DNA of 64,000 bases from the NCBI GenBank assembly GCA_947566645.1, contig CANOKL010000017.1:1-64000 (forward strand), read 5' to 3'. Made by a program: the position numbers and the translations under genes. Of the stretch, positions 34,526 through 44,146 are shown piece by piece (the first letter of the stretch is position 1; every line of letters starts with the position of its first letter). Source of the stretch: an uncultured Lachnospiraceae bacterium. GTDB taxonomy: Bacteria; Bacillota; Clostridia; Lachnospirales; Lachnospiraceae. The notes below the pieces were generated by a model that saw nothing but the letters and a program-made list of their open reading frames with translations, ran no database searches and was not told the DNA's origin.

Positions 34526-34594
34526 AAGCAGGCAGTGACAATCCTATATTCCATTCAAACAGGGAATGCAGGATTGCCGCTGCCTGCTTTTTTG
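34526..34594 (+). terminator. Intrinsic terminator after LacI regulator A
   Basis: A 20-bp imperfect stem (AAGCAGGCAGTGACAATCCT with AGGATTGCCGCTGCCTGCTT) followed by TTTT. Confidence 0.85.
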
Positions 34595-34627
34595 GGGAAA
34601 TCCTTCCGACAGCTCCTTTGCAGAATA

Positions 34628-34966
34628 TCATCCGATCAGAACCGTTTTCCCCTTGAATGCGAATCCGTACTTCCGGATCCGTTCCTGAGGAATTCCTTTT
34701 GCCTCCAGTAGGGCGGAGTATTTCTTACGTTCAATCTGAGCCAGCGCTTCCTGAACCGTATCTGCAAGGGTATGCTCATCATCCGGGGCATGAACCTTAA
34801 ATTCCAGTATAATAGCATCATCGGTATCCGTAACAGGATCCAGTATCACATCATATCTCCCGAATCCGCTTTCCCGGTTAGAAGTAATGGTGTACCGTTC
34901 GGCGAGATCCACCATCAGGCCAAGGACAAAACCGTGGTAAAATTTCTCGGGTTCAGCTACTATCAT
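34628..34966 (-). pseudogene. PD-(D/E)XK nuclease domain remnant of an AAA-ATPase-like protein
   Basis: 112 residues matching only the C-terminal nuclease domain of the large AAA/DUF1703-type proteins common in anaerobes: EPEKFYHGFVLGLMVDLA, GFGRYDVILDP and the IILEFKV motif with the nuclease Asp and Glu-x-Lys. The N-terminal ATPase part (about 400 residues) is absent and no ribosome site fits the start. I read it as a decayed fragment. Confidence 0.7.
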
Positions 34967-35126
34967 TATCTTGATAAGAATTCCAGTGGTTTTTCTTTAT
35001 TTATAATTGATCATCCGTTAAGGTAAATTTATGTTGACTTCTATCTCTTTTTATGTTTAATATGTATTAAAGAAATTAAAAATTAGCTAGAAAAAAATTA
35101 AAACAACTTAAAACGGAGGATGTATC

Positions 35127-37313
35127 ATGGTAATTCAATATGATGAAGAGAAGAGGATTTTTAAACTGGACACGGACAACACAACTTACATGATTGGCAT
35201 TTCGCAGGAAGGGTATGTTGGACACATGTACTACGGAAAGCGGCTTGCGAATTTTGGAGGGAAATACCTGCTGCGGATGGAAGAGGCACCCTACACGCCG
35301 TCGGTCCATATGAGGGAGAAGGCTTCCTTTCTGGATATTTACCCCATGGAGTACCCGACGGGAGGAACCGGCGATTACCGGGAGAGCTGCCTGAATGTGC
35401 GGGGTGAATCAGGGAGTATCGGGAGCGAGCTGTTTTATGCCAGGCATGAGATTATGGCCGGGAAGCCGGCACTTAGCGGGCTTCCGGCATCCTTTGGGAC
35501 AGAAGAGGAAGTAACGACACTGCGTCTTATATGCATCGACCCGCTTCTGGGGCTTGAGGTAACGCTTTTGTATTCCGTGTTCGGGAAGGAAGACATGATT
35601 ACAAGGAGTGTGCAGATCAGGAATGCAGGAGAGCAGAAGCTGCGGCTTGAGAAGGTATACAGCGCCTGTCTGGATATGGACAACCGGGATTTTGAGATGA
35701 TCAGCCTCTGTGGTTCGTGGGCAAGGGAACGGCATATACAGAGAGCAAAAGTCCATTACGGGAAGCAGCTTGTATCATCCTTTAAAGGAGAATCCAGTCA
35801 TCAGGAGCACCCCTTCGCTGCACTTGTAACACCGGAGACAACACAGGAAACAGGAGAAGTGTATGCCATGCATTTCGTGTATTCCGGCAATTTTACCGCC
35901 CAGGCAGAACGCACCCAGTTTGACTATATCCGGATGGTGATGGGAATCCATGCAGAGGAATTCTGCTGGAGGCTGGCGCCGGGTGAGAGCTTCCAGGCAC
36001 CGGAGGCAGTGATGACCTATTCGGACCAGGGTCTGGGGAAGATGACCCGCTCCTTCCATGATTTTTACAGGGAGCATCTCATCAGAAGCCCCTATAAATA
36101 CAGGAAACGCCCGGTACTCATCAATAACTGGGAAGCAACATACTTTGAGTTTGATACAGAGAAGCTTCTGTCCATTGCGAAGGAAGCGAAGGAAAACGGG
36201 ATTGAGATGCTGGTCATGGATGACGGCTGGTTTGGAAAGAGAAGCTGGGATGACAGCTCCCTTGGAGACTGGACGGTAAATGAGGAGAAGATTAAAGGCG
36301 GTCTTCCCAGCCTGGTAAAACAGGTAAGAGAGCTTGGAATGGAGTTCGGCATCTGGTTTGAGCCGGAGATGATTTCCCCTGATTCAGAGCTTTACAGAGC
36401 ACATCCGGACTGGGCGATTCAGATTCAGGGAAGGGAGCCGTCACAGAGCAGGGCGCAGTATGTTCTTGACCTCTCCAGGAAAGAAGTGCGGGACTATGCA
36501 TATGAGTGTGTGGCAAAGATACTGCGAAGCGCGCCCATCACATATGTGAAGTGGGATATGAACCGCCAGTTGTGTGATCTTGGAAGCATCTGTCTTCCGA
36601 AAGAGGCCCAGGGAGAGCTGTGCCACCGGTATGTACTGGGGCTCTATGAGATGCAGGAGCGTCTTGTGACAGAATTTCCGGAGCTGCTCCTTGAGAACTG
36701 TTCCGGCGGAGGGGCAAGGTTTGATCCTGGCATGCTCTATTACAGCCCTCAGATCTGGTGCTCGGATGATACGGACGCCATTGAGAGACTTCGCATCCAG
36801 GAAGGAACAGAGCTGATCTATCCCTTGTCCACCATGGGCGCCCATGTGAGCGACTGTCCGAATCATATTGTGGGCAGGACGACGCCCTTTGAGACAAGGG
36901 GAAATGTTGCACTTGCGGGAACCTTCGGCTATGAGCTGGATATTACGAAGATATCGGATGAAGAGAGAACACAGATTCCCGGACAGGTGGAGCTGTATCA
37001 TAAATATCAGGAACTGATACAGACAGGGGATTATTACAGAATTACTTCCTGGAGTGACAGGAATCCTTTTGACTGCTGGGAGACGGCGGCAAAAGACGGG
37101 ACACATGCGCTGGTTACCTGTGTGCAGGTGCTGGGACAGCCCAATGTACACAGCAGGAACATTAAGTTAAAGGGACTAAAGGAAGAGTCACGCTACAGAC
37201 TGGAAGGAACAGAAGAGATATATACGGGTGAGGAGCTGATGTACTGCGGCTTCCTTGTGAGAGATCTGAACGGAGACTTTATGAGCAGGCTGTATCATTT
37301 TATCTGTGAATAA
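35127..37313 (+). CDS. GH36 alpha-galactosidase
   Basis: A 728-residue cytoplasmic enzyme releasing alpha-1,6-galactose from raffinose-type or galactomanno-oligosaccharides. It has an N-terminal beta-supersandwich, a TIM barrel and a C-terminal beta domain. The nucleophile is D477 in YVKWDMNR; the acid/base lies in CSDDTDAIERL (D547/D548). Further signatures are VMDDGWFG and GIWFEPEMISPDS. CGGAGGA precedes the start. The neighbouring mannan genes suggest galactomannan side-chain removal after import. It is followed by a second LacI gene whose frame begins around its stop. Confidence 0.95.
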   Translation: MVIQYDEEKRIFKLDTDNTTYMIGISQEGYVGHMYYGKRLANFGGKYLLRMEEAPYTPSVHMREKASFLDIYPMEYPTGGTGDYRESCLNVRGESGSIGSELFYARHEIMAGKPALSGLPASFGTEEEVTTLRLICIDPLLGLEVTLLYSVFGKEDMITRSVQIRNAGEQKLRLEKVYSACLDMDNRDFEMISLCGSWARERHIQRAKVHYGKQLVSSFKGESSHQEHPFAALVTPETTQETGEVYAMHFVYSGNFTAQAERTQFDYIRMVMGIHAEEFCWRLAPGESFQAPEAVMTYSDQGLGKMTRSFHDFYREHLIRSPYKYRKRPVLINNWEATYFEFDTEKLLSIAKEAKENGIEMLVMDDGWFGKRSWDDSSLGDWTVNEEKIKGGLPSLVKQVRELGMEFGIWFEPEMISPDSELYRAHPDWAIQIQGREPSQSRAQYVLDLSRKEVRDYAYECVAKILRSAPITYVKWDMNRQLCDLGSICLPKEAQGELCHRYVLGLYEMQERLVTEFPELLLENCSGGGARFDPGMLYYSPQIWCSDDTDAIERLRIQEGTELIYPLSTMGAHVSDCPNHIVGRTTPFETRGNVALAGTFGYELDITKISDEERTQIPGQVELYHKYQELIQTGDYYRITSWSDRNPFDCWETAAKDGTHALVTCVQVLGQPNVHSRNIKLKGLKEESRYRLEGTEEIYTGEELMYCGFLVRDLNGDFMSRLYHFICE

Positions 37314-37335
37314 AGAGAGCGGGAGGATGGCAGGT

Positions 37336-38352
37336 ATGGGTAAGGTAAGGCTTAAGGATATCGGGGAGCGGCTGGGAGTCAGCTCAGTGACGGTGCACAA
37401 TGCCCTTTCCGGACACAAGGGAGTCAGTGAAGAACTCAGGATCAGAATCGTGGAGACAGCAGAAGAGATGGGATATGTGGCGGCATCTTCCGCGAAGAAA
37501 AAGGAGACAGAGAATGGGGAATTCCGGAGGATCGGTGTTCTGATTGCAGAAAATTATCTGGCACAGTATTCTACCTACTACTGGAAGCTCTACCAGGAAT
37601 TATCGCTGACTGCCACGGAAAAGAGATGCTATACCACCATAGAGGTGCTGAAAAAGGAAACGGAGAAAAGGGTGCACAGGCTTCCGCAGATTGCAGAAAA
37701 CAACAGCATTGAAGGCCTGATTGTAATCGGGGAGATTGACAGGGGATACGTAAGGTTTCTTCAGCAGAAGCTGGATATGCCGGTTATTTTTCTGGATTTT
37801 TACGATAGTAAAATTGCCAGGGACGCGGTAATTGCCGATAATTTTTATGGTATGTACCAGATGACAGAGCTTTTATTCGAACGCGGACTGGAAAGAATTG
37901 GTTTCATTGGCTCCATCTATGCTACCAGCAGCATTATGGACCGCTACTGCGGGTTTATGAAGTCCATGCTGGAACATAAAAAGAAGGTCCCGGAGGAATG
38001 GCTCATTGAGGACCGGGACGATGCAGGACAGGTGGGCTTCGATCTCCCGAACTGCCTCCCGGAGGCATTTGTCTGCAACTGTGATCTTGTGGCTGGGATG
38101 ACAGTATCCAAGCTGCAGAAGCGGGGGCTCAGGGTACCGGAAGATGTGTCTGTCATTGGATTTGACAATTATCTCTATCCAGGCTATGCGGACATGAGGA
38201 TTACCACCTATGAGGTGAACACAAAGGCCATGACCAAAGTGACGATAGATAAGATGTTAAAACAGCTCCGCAATCCGGCAAAAGGAAAGTCACTGGAGGT
38301 GGTTTCCGGTCACATTGTATGGAAAAACAGTGTGAAAGGTAAAAATAATTAA
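37336..38352 (+). CDS. LacI family transcriptional regulator B (mannan locus)
   Basis: A 338-residue LacI repressor with helix-turn-helix VRLKDIGERLGVSSVTVHNALSGHKGVS and an effector domain. ATG 37336 is chosen because GGGAGG lies nine bases upstream; an ATG at 37327 abuts that site. It is paralogous to regulator A. It lies 22 bases after GH36 and immediately upstream of the mannan importer, whose promoter carries a palindrome that could be its operator. Confidence 0.88.
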   Translation: MGKVRLKDIGERLGVSSVTVHNALSGHKGVSEELRIRIVETAEEMGYVAASSAKKKETENGEFRRIGVLIAENYLAQYSTYYWKLYQELSLTATEKRCYTTIEVLKKETEKRVHRLPQIAENNSIEGLIVIGEIDRGYVRFLQQKLDMPVIFLDFYDSKIARDAVIADNFYGMYQMTELLFERGLERIGFIGSIYATSSIMDRYCGFMKSMLEHKKKVPEEWLIEDRDDAGQVGFDLPNCLPEAFVCNCDLVAGMTVSKLQKRGLRVPEDVSVIGFDNYLYPGYADMRITTYEVNTKAMTKVTIDKMLKQLRNPAKGKSLEVVSGHIVWKNSVKGKNN

Positions 38353-38509
38353 TTTATCCAATGAGATTAAAAAGAAAATTAAGCGGATTATAACAGAAAT
38401 ATATACAAAATAGATAAAAACATAAGAGTGAAATGTATTTAATCAAACGAAATTGTGCAATACAAAGAAGTAGTAATTGAAAAAACGACAAAAATAGAGT
38501 AAAATTAAA

Positions 38510-38528
38510 TTAACTTAAATAAAGTTAA
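38510..38528. promoter_or_regulatory. Palindrome upstream of the mannan operon, candidate operator
   Basis: TTAACTT-AAATA-AAGTTAA, perfect 7-bp arms, 26 bases before the binding-protein start. It lacks the central CG of classical LacI operators, so the assignment to the adjacent LacI protein is tentative. Confidence 0.4.
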
Positions 38529-38554
38529 AAAATAAAAACGGAGGTATGAAAACA

Positions 38555-39913
38555 ATGAAAAAGAGACTACTTAGTATTGCACTGGCTCTGACCATGACAG
38601 TATCACTGGCAGCCTGCGGCAGCAAGAGCGAGGGAGGAGGAGACAGCGGCTCTTCAGCAGAAGTCCCCACGATTGACAAGATTAATGGCGACGACTACAA
38701 AGACCTGAAAGCGGACATTAAGATTCTGACAGACCGTACAGACATTGTAGACACCGTGTACAAGGGATATGCGGACCAGTTCCATGAGAAATATCCCAAC
38801 ATCACCGTTACATATGAGGCAATCACAGATTATGCAGAATCTGTAACACTTCGTCTGACAAACGGCGACTGGGGCGACATCTGCTTCATTCCGGCAACTG
38901 TAGAAAAGAGTGAGATGGAGACCTATTTCACGCCAATGGGCGACTACGCGACACTCAACGACAAGTACAACTTCGTAACAGAGAAGACATACAACAATAC
39001 GGTTTATGGTATCCCGAACGGCGGTACAGCAGGCGGCGTGGCATATAACAAGCGTATCTGGAAGGATGCCGGAATCACAAAGCTTCCTACAACTCCGGAC
39101 GAATTCCTGGCTGATTTGAAGCTCATTAAGGATAAGACAGATGCGGTTCCTCTTTACACAAACTTTTCAGCAGGATGGACAATGGGAGCATGGAACGACT
39201 ATGTGGGAATTGCTTCCAATGCAGATGCTGATTATAAGAACAACAAGCTGCTTCATCAAAAAGACCCATTCACAAAGAATGACGAGATGAGCGGCCCCTA
39301 TGCAGTATTCTACACCTTATATGAGGCAGTAAAGCAGAAACTTGTAGAGGAAGACCCGGCCTCTAGCGACTGGGAATCCTCAAAAGGCATGATCAACAAG
39401 GGCGAGGTTGCCACAATGGTTCTTGGTTCCTGGTGTGTACAGCAGTTCAAGGATGCAGGAGAAAATCCGGATGATATCGGATACTTCCCGTTCCCGATCA
39501 CGGTAGCAGGGAAACAGGCGGCTGCATCAGGCGGAAACTACGCTTACGGAATCAACAACAAGGCAAGCTCTGACAACCAGATTGCCGCTATGCTGTATGT
39601 AAAATGGATCTTAGAGGAATCCTCCATGTTCGCTGATGAGGGCAGTATCCCGGCAGTGAAGGGTGAGCCTCTTCCGGATTCACTGGCAGAATTTGAGGGT
39701 GTTGAACTCCTTTCCGACAATCCGCCTCAGGAAGGCGAAGAGAGCCTGTACGATGATATCCGCAATACAGCAGAAGTATTGAGCGGTGACTATCCGGTAT
39801 GTGAAGTTCTTGAGGCAGCGCTTTATGACAGCAAGAAATTAGACGACCTGATGGGTGAGTGGAACGAAAAATGGACAAGCGCTCAGGAAAGCTTCTCAGT
39901 AGAAGTAAAATAA
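38555..39913 (+). CDS. CUT1-type ABC sugar-binding lipoprotein (mannooligosaccharides)
   Basis: A 452-residue lipoprotein with lipobox SLAAC (C21), a Ser/Gly linker and a family 1 solute-binding fold. ATG 38555 has ACGGAGG about ten bases upstream; the ATG nine bases earlier is too close to it. It heads the importer of the mannan locus. The ligand, inferred from the GH130, GH36 and epimerase genes downstream, is beta-manno- or galactomanno-oligosaccharide. Confidence 0.88.
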   Translation: MKKRLLSIALALTMTVSLAACGSKSEGGGDSGSSAEVPTIDKINGDDYKDLKADIKILTDRTDIVDTVYKGYADQFHEKYPNITVTYEAITDYAESVTLRLTNGDWGDICFIPATVEKSEMETYFTPMGDYATLNDKYNFVTEKTYNNTVYGIPNGGTAGGVAYNKRIWKDAGITKLPTTPDEFLADLKLIKDKTDAVPLYTNFSAGWTMGAWNDYVGIASNADADYKNNKLLHQKDPFTKNDEMSGPYAVFYTLYEAVKQKLVEEDPASSDWESSKGMINKGEVATMVLGSWCVQQFKDAGENPDDIGYFPFPITVAGKQAAASGGNYAYGINNKASSDNQIAAMLYVKWILEESSMFADEGSIPAVKGEPLPDSLAEFEGVELLSDNPPQEGEESLYDDIRNTAEVLSGDYPVCEVLEAALYDSKKLDDLMGEWNEKWTSAQESFSVEVK

Positions 39914-39956
39914 GGGCTGCTCAGAATAACCAGTACCGGACAGTTACTGATTTTTA

Positions 39957-39993
39957 AAGAAGGAGCCCTGATGAACCGGGGCTCCTTCTTCCT
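39957..39993 (+). terminator. Strong stem-loop between binding-protein and permease genes
   Basis: A 12-bp stem AAGAAGGAGCCC / GGGCTCCTTCTT ends in a short pyrimidine run. Likely a partial terminator or mRNA stabiliser giving excess binding protein over permeases, comparable in position to the stem in the beta-glucan importer. Confidence 0.65.
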
Positions 39994-40049
39994 CATGATA
40001 TAGAAAACTTCGTACCCTATATCACGAATAAATGGAAAGGAGAAAACAA

Positions 40050-41039
40050 ATGGAGAAAAAATCCTTTAAGAAATGGATCGGTACCAGAAAGGTGCAGAGG
40101 AGACTGGTAATCTTTACGTTTATGTTAGTCCCCCTTTTGCTTCTTCTGTTATTTACCTACATTCCCTTTGTCGAAATGATACGGTTCAGCTTTTATAACA
40201 TGAAATATATCGGAGAGAGAACCTTCGTAGGACTGAAAAACTATGCCGAGGTATTTGAACGCAAGGAGATCTTCGGCTCTCTCTTCAACAGCCTTTACTA
40301 CATGGCAGGCGGAGTGGTACAGCTTGCACTTGCACTGTTCTTTGCGACTATGATGGTATTCAAGGTAAAAGGAGAATCCGTATTCAAGGGAGCCATGTTC
40401 TTCCCATACCTGATCTGCGGTATTGCGGTTGGTTTCATTTTCAAATTCTTCTATGCAAGGGGAGCCGTACTGGATACGATCCTCCAGGGACTTGGAATGA
40501 ATCTTGATAATATTCCCCTGTGGCTGCAGGACCAGAGCATTAATAACATCTCCCTTGCAGCAACATCTGTGTGGAGGTACACCGGACAGAATGTCATCCT
40601 GTTTCTTGGAGCCATGATGTCAGTAGATACAGACCTGTATGAGGCGGCGTCTCTTGACGGGGCAAACAGATGGCAGCAGTTCCGCTATATTATTCTGCCA
40701 AGTATCAAGTCAATTATCGTGTTAAATATTATCCTGTGTGTCAGCGGATGCTTAAGCGCATTCGAGCCGCCTTACGTTATTACGAATGGTACAATGGGTA
40801 CAGGTACATACTTCGTAATCATGAACCGGATTGCCCATGAGAATCAGAAGGTCGGTACAGCAAGCGCTATGGCCATTGTTCTGTTAGTACTGATCATTAT
40901 CTGCACCATTGGCCAGAAGCTGTTCTTCAAGTATGCATTTGACGACGGGACAAGTGATGAATCAAAGGCAGCGGTAAGAAAGAGAAAGAAAGCAGAGGCA
41001 CAGCGTAAAGCAATGGAGAAAAAAGGAGGCGCAGCATAA
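40050..41039 (+). CDS. CUT1 ABC sugar permease, MalF-type (mannan locus)
   Basis: A 329-residue permease with six hydrophobic segments and EAA loop EAASLDGANRWQQFRYIILP. The ATG at 40050 is preferred: AAAGGAG lies eight bases before it, while the ATG at 40032 has none. The tail is basic and Ala-rich. As in the beta-glucan importer no ATPase gene accompanies it. Confidence 0.92.
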   Translation: MEKKSFKKWIGTRKVQRRLVIFTFMLVPLLLLLLFTYIPFVEMIRFSFYNMKYIGERTFVGLKNYAEVFERKEIFGSLFNSLYYMAGGVVQLALALFFATMMVFKVKGESVFKGAMFFPYLICGIAVGFIFKFFYARGAVLDTILQGLGMNLDNIPLWLQDQSINNISLAATSVWRYTGQNVILFLGAMMSVDTDLYEAASLDGANRWQQFRYIILPSIKSIIVLNIILCVSGCLSAFEPPYVITNGTMGTGTYFVIMNRIAHENQKVGTASAMAIVLLVLIIICTIGQKLFFKYAFDDGTSDESKAAVRKRKKAEAQRKAMEKKGGAA

Positions 41040-41885
41040 ATGAAAATGAAAAAGAATGCATCATCAATTATATTTTCGATTATTAAATATGTGTCACTGA
41101 TTCTGGCATCCATTGTATCGCTGGCTCCGGTTGTTGTCTGCGTGCTGACTTCGTTTAAGACCAATGAGGAATACGCGTCAACTACAGTGTTGGAATTTCC
41201 GGAATCCTTCGGATATTTTGAAAACTTTAAGATTGCCATGGAGAAGGCAAACATGCTGCGGTGCTTTGGAAATACGGCGCTGGTACTGATCGTTGTACTG
41301 ACAGTCTCCGTATTTACAGGCTCCATGCTGGCTTATGTCATCAACCGGTTTACCTTCCCGGGAAGAGGAATGATTGAGAACCTGTTCCTGTTTGCCTCCC
41401 TGCTTCCAGGTATTGCCATGCAGGTAACGATTTATCAGATTATGTATTCACTGGGACTGATTAATCACCTGTACGGATACATGATCGTGCTGATGGGTAC
41501 GGATATTATTTCCATCTATATCTTCCTTCAGTTCTTTGAGAATCTGCCGGTATCCCTGGATGAGTCGGCGATCATGGACGGATGTACGTATTTTGGAGTC
41601 TTCTTTAAGATCCTGTTCCCGCTTCTTAAGCCTGCGATCATGACGTCACTGGTGCTTAAGGGTGTAAGCGTGTACAATGAGTACTATTCCTCCAACCTGT
41701 ATCTGCAGCTGCCGGAATTAAAGACCATATCAACAGCGCTTTATACCTTTACAGGCCCTTACGGAAACCAGTACAACTACATCTGTGCAGGCGTTCTGAT
41801 TACCATTATCCCGATTCTGGTATTCTTCCTTGTATTCCAGAAACAGGTATACAGCGGTATGGCAAATGGAGCAGTAAAAGGCTAA
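41040..41885 (+). CDS. CUT1 ABC sugar permease, MalG-type (mannan locus)
   Basis: A 281-residue permease with six hydrophobic segments and EAA-type loop (DESAIMDGCTYFGVFFKILFP, near 175-195). The start abuts the stop of the upstream permease, with AGGAGG inside that gene. Forms the heterodimeric channel with it. Confidence 0.92.
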   Translation: MKMKKNASSIIFSIIKYVSLILASIVSLAPVVVCVLTSFKTNEEYASTTVLEFPESFGYFENFKIAMEKANMLRCFGNTALVLIVVLTVSVFTGSMLAYVINRFTFPGRGMIENLFLFASLLPGIAMQVTIYQIMYSLGLINHLYGYMIVLMGTDIISIYIFLQFFENLPVSLDESAIMDGCTYFGVFFKILFPLLKPAIMTSLVLKGVSVYNEYYSSNLYLQLPELKTISTALYTFTGPYGNQYNYICAGVLITIIPILVFFLVFQKQVYSGMANGAVKG

Positions 41886-41903
41886 ATATAAAAGGAGAAT
41901 GTA

Positions 41904-42926
41904 ATGAGCAATGTAAAAATATTAGCGCCTGCCGTGCCGAATATGCCCTGGCAGGACAGACCTGATCATTTAAACGGAGCGCCTGTATGGCGCTTCGAAG
42001 ACAATCCGGTGATCGGAAGAAATCCTGTAAAAGGGGTAGCGAGAATCTTCAACAGCGCGGTCATGCCCTATGAAGGGGAATTCATCGGTGTATTCAGAGG
42101 CGAGCAGACCAACGGAATTCCATATATTTACCTGGGGAGAAGCAGGGATGCCATACACTGGGAGTTTGACGAGGAGAAGATCCCCTTCACAGACGAAGAG
42201 GGTAATCCCTTTATGCCGGTCTATGCATATGACCCGAGGCTTGTAAAGGTTGAAGATGCCTATTATCTGATCTGGTGCCAGGACTTTTACGGCGCATCCA
42301 TCGGAATGGCAAGGACAACGGATTTCAAAGTATTTACGAGAATGGAGAATCCCTTTATTCCATTTAACAGAAATGCAGTGCTTTTCCCGAGGAAGATCAA
42401 CGGTAATTATGTAATGCTGTCAAGGCCAAGTGACAGCGGCCATACTCCCTTTGGAGACATCTTCCTGTCAGAGAGCCCGGATCTCGTATACTGGGGCAGA
42501 CACCGCCATGTGATGGGAAAGAGCCCGGAGTGGTGGGAATCCCTTAAAATCGGCGGCGGCGCGGCACCCATTGAGACAACAGAAGGATGGCTCCTGTTCT
42601 ACCACGGAGTCGGGGGAACCTGCAACGGATATGTATACAGTATCGGCGGCGCGATTCTTGATATTGACAACCCGTCAGTGGTAAAGTACCGCTGCGAGAA
42701 CTTCCTGCTGACCCCGGAGGACTGGTATGAGGAGAGAGGATTTGTTCCCAATGTTACCTTCCCCTGTGCCACTATCCACGACAGCGAAACAGGAAGGATT
42801 GCAATCTATTACGGGGCAGCGGACACTTATGTAGGCCTTGCCTTCACGACTGTGCAGGAGATTGTGGAATATATTAAAAACCATAGCGTAGTCAGGGAAG
42901 CAGACACAGAAGTGGGAAAAAGATAA
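41904..42926 (+). CDS. GH130 beta-1,4-mannooligosaccharide phosphorylase
   Basis: A 340-residue five-bladed-propeller enzyme of family GH130. The candidate catalytic aspartate is D110 in YAYDPRLV; other family blocks are NPVIGRNP, FRGEQ, NAVLFPRKINGNY and GGGAAPIET. It resembles the subgroup (GH130_2) that phosphorolyses beta-1,4-mannooligosaccharides to mannose-1-phosphate and a shorter chain. AAAGGAGA precedes the start. It sits between importer and epimerase in the classical mannan-degradation order. Confidence 0.88.
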   Translation: MSNVKILAPAVPNMPWQDRPDHLNGAPVWRFEDNPVIGRNPVKGVARIFNSAVMPYEGEFIGVFRGEQTNGIPYIYLGRSRDAIHWEFDEEKIPFTDEEGNPFMPVYAYDPRLVKVEDAYYLIWCQDFYGASIGMARTTDFKVFTRMENPFIPFNRNAVLFPRKINGNYVMLSRPSDSGHTPFGDIFLSESPDLVYWGRHRHVMGKSPEWWESLKIGGGAAPIETTEGWLLFYHGVGGTCNGYVYSIGGAILDIDNPSVVKYRCENFLLTPEDWYEERGFVPNVTFPCATIHDSETGRIAIYYGAADTYVGLAFTTVQEIVEYIKNHSVVREADTEVGKR

Positions 42927-42967
42927 TAAAATAAAAAATGTAATTGATATTAAAAGGTAACTGAGAT

Positions 42968-44146
42968 ATGGAAAGCTTTGTAAAAGAGATTAAGCATCAT
43001 CTTGAGACAACATTAATTCCTTTCTGGGAGGGTCTCCGGGATGATGAATACGGCGGATACTACGGATATATGGACTATGATCTTCAGACAGACCGGACCT
43101 ATGAGAAGGGATGTATTCTCAACAGCCGTATATTATGGTTCTTTTCAAATGCATATCTGCTATTGGAAAAGGAGAGCCTGAAGGAGGAGGCGGCACATGC
43201 GTACCGCTTCCTTAAGAACCACTGCCTGGATGAAGAGTGCGGCGGAGTGTTCTGGTCCGTGACCTATGACGGACAGATCAAAGACGACACAAAGCATACG
43301 TACAATCAGGCATTTGCAATCTATGCACTTTCTTCTTATTATAAAGCGGCAAAGGACGAGGAAGCGCTTAAGCTGGCGCTTTCTCTCCAAAGGCTGATCG
43401 AGGAGCGGTGCACGGATTCCCTGGGATACCTGGAAGCCTTTACAAGAGACTTTAAACCTGTGGATAATGAGAAGCTGTCGGAAAACGGCGTGATGGCAGA
43501 AAAGACCATGAACACCCTGCTCCATGTATTCGAGGCATACACAGAGCTCTACCGTGTAAGCAAAGATGAGAAGGTGGCGGACCGCCTCAGGTTCATGCTG
43601 GGACTTATGGCCGGCAAGGTATATAACAGAGAGCTTGGCAGGCAGGAGGTATTTTTTGACAGGAAGTGGAATTCCTTAATTGATCTTTACTCCTATGGCC
43701 ATGATATCGAAGCCGCCTGGCTGATTGACAGAGGCCTTGAGGTGCTGGGAGATCCCGTGTACACAGAGAAGCTGTCCCCCATTACGAAGGAGATTACGAA
43801 AAATATTTATGAGCGTGCCTTCTACGAGGGGGCGCTTCTGAATGAGGCAGAAAAGGGCGTGCCGGACACTACGAGAGTGTGGTGGGTCCAGGCAGAGGGA
43901 ATCGTGGGCTTTGTGAACGGCTACCAGAAAAACTTTCAGAATACAGCATATCTGAAGGCAGCAGAATCCCTTTGGGACTACATTGCCACCTACCTCATTG
44001 ACAGGCGGGATGGCTCCGAATGGTTCTGGGCAGCGGACAAGAACAACCTTCCCATCCAGAAGCCCATTGTAGAGCCCTGGAAATGTCCTTACCACAATGG
44101 ACGTATGTGTATAGAAGTAATCAGGAGGCTTGGACATGATACATAG
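42968..44146 (+). CDS. Cellobiose 2-epimerase
   Basis: A 392-residue alpha/alpha-barrel protein of the AGE/cellobiose 2-epimerase family. Candidate catalytic histidines are H245 ([11 protein letters not shown]) and H376 (CPYHNGRM), with the flanking Trp residues of VWWVQAEG. It should turn beta-1,4-mannobiose into mannosyl-glucose, the substrate of the phosphorylase encoded next. The next gene's start overlaps its 3' end by 11 bases, indicating tight coupling. Confidence 0.92.
   Translation: MESFVKEIKHHLETTLIPFWEGLRDDEYGGYYGYMDYDLQTDRTYEKGCILNSRILWFFSNAYLLLEKESLKEEAAHAYRFLKNHCLDEECGGVFWSVTYDGQIKDDTKHTYNQAFAIYALSSYYKAAKDEEALKLALSLQRLIEERCTDSLGYLEAFTRDFKPVDNEKLSENGVMAEKTMNTLLHVFEAYTELYRVSKDEKVADRLRFMLGLMAGKVYNRELGRQEVFFDRKWNSLIDLYSYGHDIEAAWLIDRGLEVLGDPVYTEKLSPITKEITKNIYERAFYEGALLNEAEKGVPDTTRVWWVQAEGIVGFVNGYQKNFQNTAYLKAAESLWDYIATYLIDRRDGSEWFWAADKNNLPIQKPIVEPWKCPYHNGRMCIEVIRRLGHDT

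Noticed and set aside
38510-38528. Classical LacI/CcpA operator
   Set aside because: Palindromic but without the central CG; kept only as a tentative operator.
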